Shown here: piece after piece, positions 39,585 to 46,491 of the stretch | Layout: every line of letters begins with the position of its first letter | How positions within the stretch are numbered: position 1 is the stretch's first letter | Source: Rhodospira trueperi | GTDB lineage: Bacteria; Pseudomonadota; Alphaproteobacteria; Rhodospirillales; Rhodospirillaceae | DNA: 64,000 nt | Reading direction: 5' to 3' | Assembly: GCF_900101965.1 (NCBI RefSeq) | Contig: NZ_FNAP01000001.1 | Location: 248,001 to 312,000, forward strand | The notes under the pieces: generated by a model | Databases searched by the model: none | What the model was told of the DNA's origin: nothing | What the model saw: the letters and a program-made list of their open reading frames with translations, nothing else | Program-made: the position numbers and the translations under genes

Positions 39585-40295
39585 TCAGGGTTTGCGTGCC
39601 GCGAGAACCAGGAACGCCGCGCCGAAGGTCGTGTACGTGCCGATCGCCCGGTCGATCGGACCGAGAGCCCGCGCAGCGGGTCCGACCGGGGGATAGTAGA
39701 TGGACCCGGTGACGCGGGCCTCTTCCAGTCCCGCCTCTTCGGCCAGTCGTTTCAGACCCTGCGGGGTCGCGAACCGAGCGCGGCTCCAGATCGGGTGGCC
39801 CAGCCAACCCCTGACGCGGCGGATGGCCGCCCAGGCGCTGTGCCGGCCAAGGGTGCCGATGATGAGGCGGCCGCCGGGCTTCAGGACACGGACCATCTCG
39901 CGCACGGCCCCTCCGGGATCCGCGACGAAACACAGCGCCGTGATGGAAACCACCCCATCGAATGTGTCCGCCTCGAAAGGCAACGCATCGGCCTGACCGA
40001 TGTCGAAGGAGACGCCGCCCCGCTGCGGCGCGGGGCGCTTCCGCGCGGCGGCGATCATCCGCGGCGAGGCGTCAAGGCCGGTGACATGGGCGCCCTGCCC
40101 GGCAAGGGCCATGGCCAGAAGGCCGTCACCGCAGCCGACATCAAGGATGCGTAGGCCGGGCGCGGCGCCGACGCGGTCAAGAATCAGATCGTGTTCAAGG
40201 GAATCGGTGATCCGGCCGAGACGGCTGTCCCGCCATCGCGCGTAGGCGGCGGGCAGTTCTTCGATCTCGGGAGGCGCTTCCGTCTTCTCCGCCAC
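39585..40295 (-). CDS. Class I SAM-dependent methyltransferase
   Basis: A 236-residue enzyme of the UbiE/COQ5-like type. SAM-binding motif I is LRILDVGCGDGLLAMALAGQG (split at residues ~48-66), followed by VTGLDASPRMIAAARKR, ADALPFEADTFDGVVS, and MVRVLKPGGRLIIGTLGR. The substrate cannot be told. The start GTG at 40295 has AAGGGGA about six bases upstream. It is downstream of the small secreted protein and phaC on the same strand, and convergent with merR. Confidence 0.88.
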   Translation of the reverse strand: MAEKTEAPPEIEELPAAYARWRDSRLGRITDSLEHDLILDRVGAAPGLRILDVGCGDGLLAMALAGQGAHVTGLDASPRMIAAARKRPAPQRGGVSFDIGQADALPFEADTFDGVVSITALCFVADPGGAVREMVRVLKPGGRLIIGTLGRHSAWAAIRRVRGWLGHPIWSRARFATPQGLKRLAEEAGLEEARVTGSIYYPPVGPAARALGPIDRAIGTYTTFGAAFLVLAARKP

Positions 40296-40326
40296 AAGAT
40301 TCCCCTTCCGGTTTCCGCGCTCAGGG

Positions 40327-40686
40327 TCAGGGGCGTCCCGGCGTATAGAAGTCCGGACGCGCAAGGTCCGCGCTGCCGTCCCGGATGGTCTCCGCATCAA
40401 GCGACTGGATTGCCTCCGCCAGGGCATCGCACCGTGTGCCATGGTCGCGCGCCTGGGCGGCGCCGGCGTCCCGGGCCGCGTTCCGCGCTGATCGGTCCAG
40501 ACATTCGACCTGATAGCGCGCCATGAGCGCCGAGGGCGAGAGCGTTCCGATCTCCGCCGTGGCGTCCGGATCGGCCAGCGCGGGACCCGGCATGACAACC
40601 AGCGCCCCGCACACCAGACCCGAAAGAACGCGTGGCCACGGCTTCTGGTGTCGGCGCCGACTTTGATACGTGTTCACGTCTGTCAT
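40327..40686 (-). CDS. Small secreted protein coupled to phaC
   Basis: A 119-residue protein with a signal peptide (basic SRRRHQKPWPR, hydrophobic VLSGLVCGALVVMPGPALA, cleavage before DPDATAE near residue 39). The mature part is about 80 residues, helical, with two cysteines (ECLDRSARN and TRCDALAEA) that could form a disulfide. I do not recognise the family. Its ATG overlaps the phaC stop as ATGA, so it is translated with PHB synthase. Confidence 0.72.
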   Translation of the reverse strand: MTDVNTYQSRRRHQKPWPRVLSGLVCGALVVMPGPALADPDATAEIGTLSPSALMARYQVECLDRSARNAARDAGAAQARDHGTRCDALAEAIQSLDAETIRDGSADLARPDFYTPGRP

Positions 40687-42494
40687 ACCGCCCGAATCTT
40701 GACGTAGCTGCCCGGGGCGTCCTCGATGGGCTTCAGCTTGCCGTCGCCCGGCTGGCGTGCCGGCACCTGCTCGCCCGCGTGCCTGGACACCCAGGTTTTC
40801 CAGTCCGGCCACCAGGAGCCTGGGTTTTCCTTGGCGGATTCGAGCCAGGTTTCCGGGTTCTTGGAGCGGCTGGAACTGGTCCAGTGACAGTACTTGTTGG
40901 CCGCCGGCGGGTTGATGACGCCGGCGATATGGCCCGAGGCGGCGAGCACGAACCGGACCGGCCCCTTGTACAACTGGGCGCCCCGGAAGGTGGAGACCCA
41001 GGGGGCGATGTGGTCCTCGCGCGCCGACAGGAAATAGGACGGCGTCTTGATGGTGGTCAGGTCGATGGGAACGTCGGCCACGGTGACCGCGCCCGGTTCC
41101 TTCAGCGCGTTCTCCAGGTAGCACTTGCGCAGATAGAAACTGTGCATGGCCGCCGGCATCCGCGTGCTGTCGGAGTTCCAGTACAGTAGGTCGAACGGGA
41201 ACGGCTCCTTTCCCATCAGGTAGTTATTGACCACGAACGACCAGATCAGGTCGTTTGAGCGCAGCATGTTGAAGGTCGTCGCCATTTCGGCGCCGTCCAG
41301 ATAGCCACGCTCGAACATTTCCTTTTCCAGATGATCGATGGTGGTCGGATCGATGAAAACGCCCAACTCGCCGGGCTCGACGAAGTCCAGCATGGTGGTG
41401 AAATGGGTCGCGGAGGCCACCCGGTCCTGCTGCCCCTTGGCGTGCAACCAAGCCAGCATGACACCGAGGAGGGTTCCGCCCAGGCAGTAGCCGATGGTGT
41501 TGACCGCACGCTCTCCCGTGGCCTTTTCCACAGCCTCCAGTGCTTCCAGGGGACCTTCCCGAAGGTAGTCGTCGAATCCAACATCCCGATAGGTCTCGTC
41601 GGGATTGATCCAGGAGATGGTGAATACGGTGTGGCCCTGGGATACGGCCCAGCGGATGAACGAGTTCTTTTCTCGCAGATCGAGGATGTAAAACTTGTTG
41701 ATCCACGGCGGGATAATCAGAAGCGGTGTCTTGTGGGCCGTCTCCGTCGAGGGGCTGTACTGGATCAACTGCATCAGCCGGTTCTGATACACCACCTTGC
41801 CCGGCGTGGTGACAATGTTTTCGCCGACCTTGAAGGCATGCTCGTCCGTCATGGTGATGCGCAACTGGCCCTTGCCGCGCTCCAGGTCGGCGAGCATGTG
41901 TTCCAGACCGTGCAGCAGGCTTTCGCCCTTGGTCTCGATGGCCGTGCGCAGCACCTGCGGATTGGTCATGACGAAGTTGGTGGGCGCCATGGCGTCGACC
42001 AGCTGGCGGGTATAGAAGTCCACCTTGCGGGCCACCGGGCTATCCTCGCCCTCCACGTCGTGGACCAGGCCGAGCATCCAACGGGACGTCAGCAGGTATG
42101 ACTGCTTGATGAAGTCGTAGACCTCGTTCTCCTGCCACATCTCGTCGCGGAAGCGGTGGTCGCTTTTTTCAGGGCGGACCAGCGGTTCCGTTTCCTGGCC
42201 GAGCCAGCGCTGGGCCGCGTTCTGCCACAGCGACATGTACTCCTGCCAAAGGTTGAACTGCGCCTCCATGATCTTGGCGGGATTGGCCATCATCTTGGTG
42301 GTCATGTCCAGGAACGCCTCGCTGACGTTCAGGGGATCGCCGAACGGGATCCCTCCGTTGCCACTGGCCTGCCGGCTCAGAAAATCACTGACCAGGCGCT
42401 GACCATGCTCGGCGATCTCCGTCATGGCCTGCGCGAATTCCTGCGGGTTCGGATGCTTGGGGATGTCTTCGGTCTTGCCCTGTTGATCGGCCAT
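40683..42494 (-). CDS. phaC: Class I poly(3-hydroxyalkanoate) synthase PhaC
   Basis: Polymerises hydroxyacyl-CoA into storage polyester at the granule surface (603 residues). The lipase-like box is GYCLGG with catalytic Cys at about residue 337. The Asp is in SAREDHIAPW and the His in ASGHIAGVINPP. The N-terminal PhaC domain has PLNVSEAFLDMTTKMMANP and the stretch WQNAAQRWLGQE. ATG 42494 has GAGGAAGGGA upstream; the earlier in-frame ATG at 42512 overlaps that site. phaA, phaB and phasin genes are not in the window. Confidence 0.96.
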   Translation of the reverse strand: MADQQGKTEDIPKHPNPQEFAQAMTEIAEHGQRLVSDFLSRQASGNGGIPFGDPLNVSEAFLDMTTKMMANPAKIMEAQFNLWQEYMSLWQNAAQRWLGQETEPLVRPEKSDHRFRDEMWQENEVYDFIKQSYLLTSRWMLGLVHDVEGEDSPVARKVDFYTRQLVDAMAPTNFVMTNPQVLRTAIETKGESLLHGLEHMLADLERGKGQLRITMTDEHAFKVGENIVTTPGKVVYQNRLMQLIQYSPSTETAHKTPLLIIPPWINKFYILDLREKNSFIRWAVSQGHTVFTISWINPDETYRDVGFDDYLREGPLEALEAVEKATGERAVNTIGYCLGGTLLGVMLAWLHAKGQQDRVASATHFTTMLDFVEPGELGVFIDPTTIDHLEKEMFERGYLDGAEMATTFNMLRSNDLIWSFVVNNYLMGKEPFPFDLLYWNSDSTRMPAAMHSFYLRKCYLENALKEPGAVTVADVPIDLTTIKTPSYFLSAREDHIAPWVSTFRGAQLYKGPVRFVLAASGHIAGVINPPAANKYCHWTSSSRSKNPETWLESAKENPGSWWPDWKTWVSRHAGEQVPARQPGDGKLKPIEDAPGSYVKIRAV

Positions 42495-42809
42495 CGTCCC
42501 TTCCTCTATCATCCGATGCGTGCTGACGCCGCCAAGGCGTTAGGCTTTGCCCTGTCGGTCGGGGATGTGACGGGCGTCGCGGGATTGACGCGCATTGTGG
42601 GGTATGATCCCGTGCCGGCCAAGAGGCTTGCGACGGGTGCAGAACGGTCTTTCCAACATGGGACAGGATGGGCCGGCAAGCAACCCGAAGCTGACGGTCC
42701 CTGTTCCGGGTGTTCCGGAGCGGTTACGTCGGGTGTCAGGCCAGGGTCGGCGGAGCCGACCATCAGATCAGATCCGAACCCCGGGTTCGGCGTGCAACGG
42801 CAGGGGGAG
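42495..42809. other. Divergent gap between phaC and OmpA-type lipoprotein
   Basis: 315 bases. The rightward frame stays open across it, but no start with a ribosome site supports a gene. A TATGAT hexamer occurs at 42603-42608, with TTGACG only 12 bases before it, too close for a standard promoter. No other feature is seen. Confidence 0.3.
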
Positions 42810-43946
42810 ATGACGGGCGTGACCAGACCCGGCGCAGGCAGACAGGTGAACGAACTGAACCGATTGCTCAGAGCCGCCGTTTCCCGGGAAGGCGTGGAGC
42901 GGCAATGCCCGCCCCGGCGAAGAGGCTGGGGGGCGGTGTTGGCCTTGTGTGGGGTCCTCGTGGTCGCGGGGTGCGCCGACGATCCGCCGCCGGAGGCCTC
43001 TGGCGACTATCCGGATATCGCGGACAGTCCCGCCGAGCCGCCACAGGTCGCGTCGGTTCAGGAACGCGAGGAAGTGGCGGAAGGACTGCGGGCCGACCGG
43101 CGCGAGGATCGCTACGAAGAGATGCCCGGCGCCCGACGCCGGTCCAGTGAGGTGCGACCGCCGGAATACACACCGCCCGCCGCGACGGACGCGCCGGCGG
43201 CCACGCCCCCGGCGGCGCGATTGGACGCCGGTGAACAACCGACCCCGGTTGCGGGAGAGATTGACCGTCAGGATATCCCGCCACCGCCCGGCGCCGAACG
43301 CGCGGCGACGGCGGGAACCATGCCGGCGTGGACGCCGCCCCCCGCTCAATCCATGGCGATGGGTCCGCCCCCCGCTCCGGGCTATGGTGGCGGGCCCATC
43401 GTGGTGGATTCACGCGGCGTGACCACCATGGGTCCCGGGGGGCCGATGACCACCCCCGGCCCCTATCCGGTGGCCGGGGCAGGGGTCGGCGTATCCGGGT
43501 ATCCGGCGGGCTACGCCGCCGGCTTCGGCCCGGCCGTTGCCGCTCCGGGTGTTCAGCCGCTTTCGGCCTACGGGCCGCTGGGTGGGGCGCGGACCCAGCG
43601 GGTCGCCGTCATCTATTTCGCCGACGGTTCGGCCAATCTGTCGGGGCGGGACCAACAGGTTCTGCGTCAGGTGGCGGGGCTTCAGCAGCGTTATGGCGGC
43701 GTGATCCGGGTCGTCGGTCATGCCTCCAGTCGCACCGCCGCAATGGACATCACCCGTCACAAGCTGGCGAATTTCAACGTGTCGCTGGCGCGGGCCAACG
43801 CGGTGGCAGGCGCTTTGGCGAACGCGGGCGTACCCGGACGGTTCCTTTACGTGGGTGCGGTGTCCGACAGCCAGCCCGTCTACTACGAGATCATGCCCAC
43901 GGGCGAGGCCGGCAACCGGCGGGCCGAGATTTACATGGATTACTGA
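42810..43946 (+). CDS. OmpA-family lipoprotein with long Pro-rich linker
   Basis: A protein of about 378 residues. A hydrophobic segment with lipobox (AVLALCGVLVVAGCADD) is followed by a ~230-residue linker rich in Pro, Ala and Gly (TPPAATDAPAATPPAARL, MAMGPPPAPGYGGGP). The C-terminal OmpA-like peptidoglycan-binding domain follows (VAVIYFADGSANLSGRDQQVLRQVA, VVGHASSRT, LARANAVAGALANAGV, NRRAEIYMDY). The start is unclear: ATG 42810 directly abuts GGGGGAG, GTG 42819 has better spacing, and a GTG about 28 codons later would give a conventional signal length. It probably ties the outer membrane to peptidoglycan. Confidence 0.78.
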   Translation: MTGVTRPGAGRQVNELNRLLRAAVSREGVERQCPPRRRGWGAVLALCGVLVVAGCADDPPPEASGDYPDIADSPAEPPQVASVQEREEVAEGLRADRREDRYEEMPGARRRSSEVRPPEYTPPAATDAPAATPPAARLDAGEQPTPVAGEIDRQDIPPPPGAERAATAGTMPAWTPPPAQSMAMGPPPAPGYGGGPIVVDSRGVTTMGPGGPMTTPGPYPVAGAGVGVSGYPAGYAAGFGPAVAAPGVQPLSAYGPLGGARTQRVAVIYFADGSANLSGRDQQVLRQVAGLQQRYGGVIRVVGHASSRTAAMDITRHKLANFNVSLARANAVAGALANAGVPGRFLYVGAVSDSQPVYYEIMPTGEAGNRRAEIYMDY

Positions 43947-43957
43947 CGGCGTCGCCC

Positions 43958-44401
43958 TCAGCCGTCGGCGTCGGCGGCTGAGGGGGTGACGTCAACCATG
44001 CTTTCGACGCGGGCCGGGCCAGGGCCGTTGGCGTCACGCAGTTGGGGCGCCTGACCGCGCTTCAGGAACGTCAGGCCGATGGCCAGTCCCATCGGGCCGT
44101 TGGGGTCGCCCACCATGACGTGGACCGGCCCCTCGTCACGGTCCAGGGAGTCCTTGACGTGCAGCGCGACATGCCGGGCGTCCTCCGCGATCCGCGCCAT
44201 CCGGGAGCCCAGGGCAAAGGGCGCCATGGCCGGCATCATGGCCATGGTCATCAGGGACGGCGGCAGCCCCGGGAACGGTGCGGCACCGGCCGCCGACGCT
44301 TCATCCTCGGTGTCGGCAGTCCGGGGTGTCCACGGAAAACCGCCGAACGGGAACAAAAACGGAAACGGCGGCACCGGGCCGAAGGGAAAGAAAGGAAACA
44401 T
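43958..44401 (-). CDS. Uncharacterised protein with Phe/Pro-rich N-terminus
   Basis: A 147-residue protein. The first 26 residues contain nine Phe and nine Pro (FPFFPFGPVPPFPF, then LFPFGGFPW). An acidic Ala-rich linker and a Met-rich hydrophobic stretch (LMTMAMMPAMAPFAL) follow. The rest is soluble (DSLDRDEGPVHVMVGDPNGPMGLAIGLTFLKRG). GGAGGG lies nine bases before ATG 44401. I do not know the family. The hydrophobic, aromatic start could bind a lipid or PHB-granule surface, or insert in a membrane; this is speculation. Convergent with the OmpA-type gene, 11 bases apart. Confidence 0.6.
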   Translation of the reverse strand: MFPFFPFGPVPPFPFLFPFGGFPWTPRTADTEDEASAAGAAPFPGLPPSLMTMAMMPAMAPFALGSRMARIAEDARHVALHVKDSLDRDEGPVHVMVGDPNGPMGLAIGLTFLKRGQAPQLRDANGPGPARVESMVDVTPSAADADG

Positions 44402-44857
44402 GGCCGCGACCCTCCTCATGCCCCGGCTGGACCGCGCATGGCTTCCGTCAAACCGGCGTCCTTGGGGCGCACCTTCAAAAGGCGGTGATCGCATACCAGC
44501 CGATGCACCGCGTCTCAGTCCAAAGTGCGCCGTCCAAAGAATGAATGCAAGAGCGGATCGACGAGGGTGGGGCGCTGACGAGACAGGACGGCAGTCCCGT
44601 GCCGCGACATATTTTAACGTGCCCAGGGGGTGACCTTTCGTCTGCAAAGTCGTTATGATGCTTTCAACAAGTTCGCCGTGGCCCACTGTCGGGCCGAGTG
44701 GTGGTGTTGTGATTCAAGGAACGTCGGCGAAGGCGCGCGGAGTCTCCAGAGCTCCTGTCTCATGTCAGCGGAATGGTTAGGGCCGTTCGGCCAGTGCTTG
44801 ATTCAGCGGCCTCCTTCGGGACGCCAGCAACCACGGTTTTTTCAGGGAAGGGGGGAC
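44402..44857 (+). promoter_or_regulatory. Upstream region of the trehalose operon with candidate promoter
   Basis: 456 bases without a gene, divergent. A good sigma70-type match is TGACCT at 44631-44636, a 17-base spacer, and TATGAT at 44654-44659. It predicts a leader of about 190 bases before the beta-phosphoglucomutase gene. Close to the gene a GC-rich imperfect hairpin near 44810-44827 is followed after some bases by TTTTTT (around 44837), which might act as an attenuator; this part is weak. Confidence 0.45.
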
Positions 44858-45616
44858 ATGACGGACCCGACACCATGGCCTTGGGCCGGAAAGGGCCTGA
44901 AGGCCATCATCTGTGACCTTGACGGGGTCATTACCGATACCGCGGCCGTGCATTCATCGGCCTGGAAGAACCTGTTCGATGGTTTTCTGAAAGCGCGCGC
45001 CGAAGAGACCGGTGAGCCGTTCGTTCCCTTTACGTCAGATGACTATCTTCAGCATGTGGACGGCAAGCCCCGCTATGACGGCGTGCGGACGTTCCTGGCC
45101 TCCCGGGGCATCACCCTGCCGGAGGGAACGCCCGACGACAGCCCGGACGAGCAGACCGTGTGCGGGCTCGGGAACCGCAAGAATCTGGAGTTCAACGAGG
45201 TCATCCGTCGCGACGGCGTGACCGTCTTCGACGGGGCCGTCGAGGTGGTCCGGCGTCTGCGCGCCGAGGGCATGCGGGCCGCCGTGGTGTCATCCTCAAA
45301 GAACTGCGGGCCGGTGCTGGCCAGTGCCGGCCTCAGCGATCTGTTCGAAGCCCAGGTGGATGGGATTTCGGCGGTCGAAAAGGGGCTTCCCGGGAAGCCC
45401 GCGCCGGATACGTTCATCGAGGGGGCCCGCATGGTGGGCGCCACGCCGGCCGAGAGCATCATGGTCGAGGACGCCATCGTCGGCGTTCAGGCCGGCCGCG
45501 CCGGCGACTTCGGGCTTGTGATCGGCATCGATCGCGGCCTGGGGGAGGCGCTCCTGCTTGAGAACGGCGCCCACGTTGTCGTCAAGGATTTGGGAGATTT
45601 TCTCAGTGACGCATGA
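44858..45616 (+). CDS. Beta-phosphoglucomutase-type HAD hydrolase
   Basis: A 252-residue HAD-family enzyme. Motif I is ICDLDGVITDTAAVHSSAWK, with the D-x-D and the VxT-AxxH-xxAW pattern of beta-phosphoglucomutases; motif II is VVSSSKNC, and motif III is GKPAPDTFIEGA with EDAIVGVQAG. It should convert beta-glucose-1-phosphate, the product of an inverting GH65 phosphorylase, into glucose-6-phosphate. ATG 44858 has a strong GGGAAGGGGGG site. It overlaps otsB by 11 bases. First gene of a five-gene trehalose operon. Confidence 0.9.
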   Translation: MTDPTPWPWAGKGLKAIICDLDGVITDTAAVHSSAWKNLFDGFLKARAEETGEPFVPFTSDDYLQHVDGKPRYDGVRTFLASRGITLPEGTPDDSPDEQTVCGLGNRKNLEFNEVIRRDGVTVFDGAVEVVRRLRAEGMRAAVVSSSKNCGPVLASAGLSDLFEAQVDGISAVEKGLPGKPAPDTFIEGARMVGATPAESIMVEDAIVGVQAGRAGDFGLVIGIDRGLGEALLLENGAHVVVKDLGDFLSDA

Positions 45617-46430
45617 ACCTCGCCTGCGCGCGGTGCAGAACCTGCCGCATGCCCTGGAGGCGTTCGACGCCCTCACCGCCGCCCTGAACGGCCGCGAGCC
45701 GGCCATCTTCCTTGACTACGACGGGACGCTCACCCCGATCGTTGACCGGCCGGAGAACGCGATTCTGTCCGATGAGGGGCGGGCCGTCGTCGATGCCCTG
45801 GCGCGTAAGCGTCCGGTGGCCGTGGTCAGTGGCCGGGACCGTCCGGATGTGGAAAAGCTGGTGGGGATCGACACGCTCACCTTTGCCGGCAGTCACGGTT
45901 TCGACATCCGCACGCCCGACGCCGGTGTTCTGGCGCTGGACGGAATCGGCGATTTCACAGCGCTGATGGATGAGGTTGAGAGGCGCCTGAAGGAAGGGCT
46001 GGATCCGATTCCCGGTGCCCTGGTGGAACGCAAGAAGTTCAGTGTTGCCGCGCACTACCGCCTCGTGGCCGACGAGGCCTATCCGATCTTCCGCAGCGTC
46101 CTGGACCGCCTGTTGGGCGCCGTGTCCGGGCTGAAGGAAAAGCCCGGCAAGAAAGTCTTTGAAATTCAGCCGGCCATCGACTGGGACAAGGGCAAGGCCG
46201 TGCGTCATCTGCTGGGCACACTGAACCTGGACGACGCCGGACACGCGCCCATGTTCTTCGGTGACGACGTCACCGACGAGGATGCCTTCAAGGCACTGCA
46301 GGAGATCAACGGGATCGGCGTTCTGGCCGCGCCGGCCAGCGACGGTCAGTCGGGTCGCATGTCGGCGGCGGACTTCCGGGTTGACGATCCGGACCAGGTG
46401 CTTGACCTGTTGCGCCGCATGACCCCCTGA
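45606..46430 (+). CDS. otsB: Trehalose-6-phosphate phosphatase OtsB
   Basis: Dephosphorylates trehalose-6-phosphate to trehalose (274 residues). HAD motifs are IFLDYDGTLTPIVDRPENAILSD (split around residues 36-58), VVSGRD, GSHGFDI and FFGDDVTDEDAF, all family-diagnostic. The GTG at 45606 has GGGAG nine bases upstream and lies inside the end of the preceding gene. The N-terminal ~30 residues are a short helical lead. It sits between beta-PGM and the GH65 gene, as in the mycobacterial OtsB1 fusion. Confidence 0.94.
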   Translation: MTHEPRLRAVQNLPHALEAFDALTAALNGREPAIFLDYDGTLTPIVDRPENAILSDEGRAVVDALARKRPVAVVSGRDRPDVEKLVGIDTLTFAGSHGFDIRTPDAGVLALDGIGDFTALMDEVERRLKEGLDPIPGALVERKKFSVAAHYRLVADEAYPIFRSVLDRLLGAVSGLKEKPGKKVFEIQPAIDWDKGKAVRHLLGTLNLDDAGHAPMFFGDDVTDEDAFKALQEINGIGVLAAPASDGQSGRMSAADFRVDDPDQVLDLLRRMTP

Positions 46431-46491
46431 GTTTCCCAGGCAACCCCCTCCTTCCCTGCTTTGAGCCCAAGCCACGAAAGGTCCGCGACCC

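Noticed and set aside
42585-42608. TTGACG and TATGAT as promoter of the OmpA-type gene
   Set aside because: The spacing is only 12 bases, too short for a sigma70 promoter.
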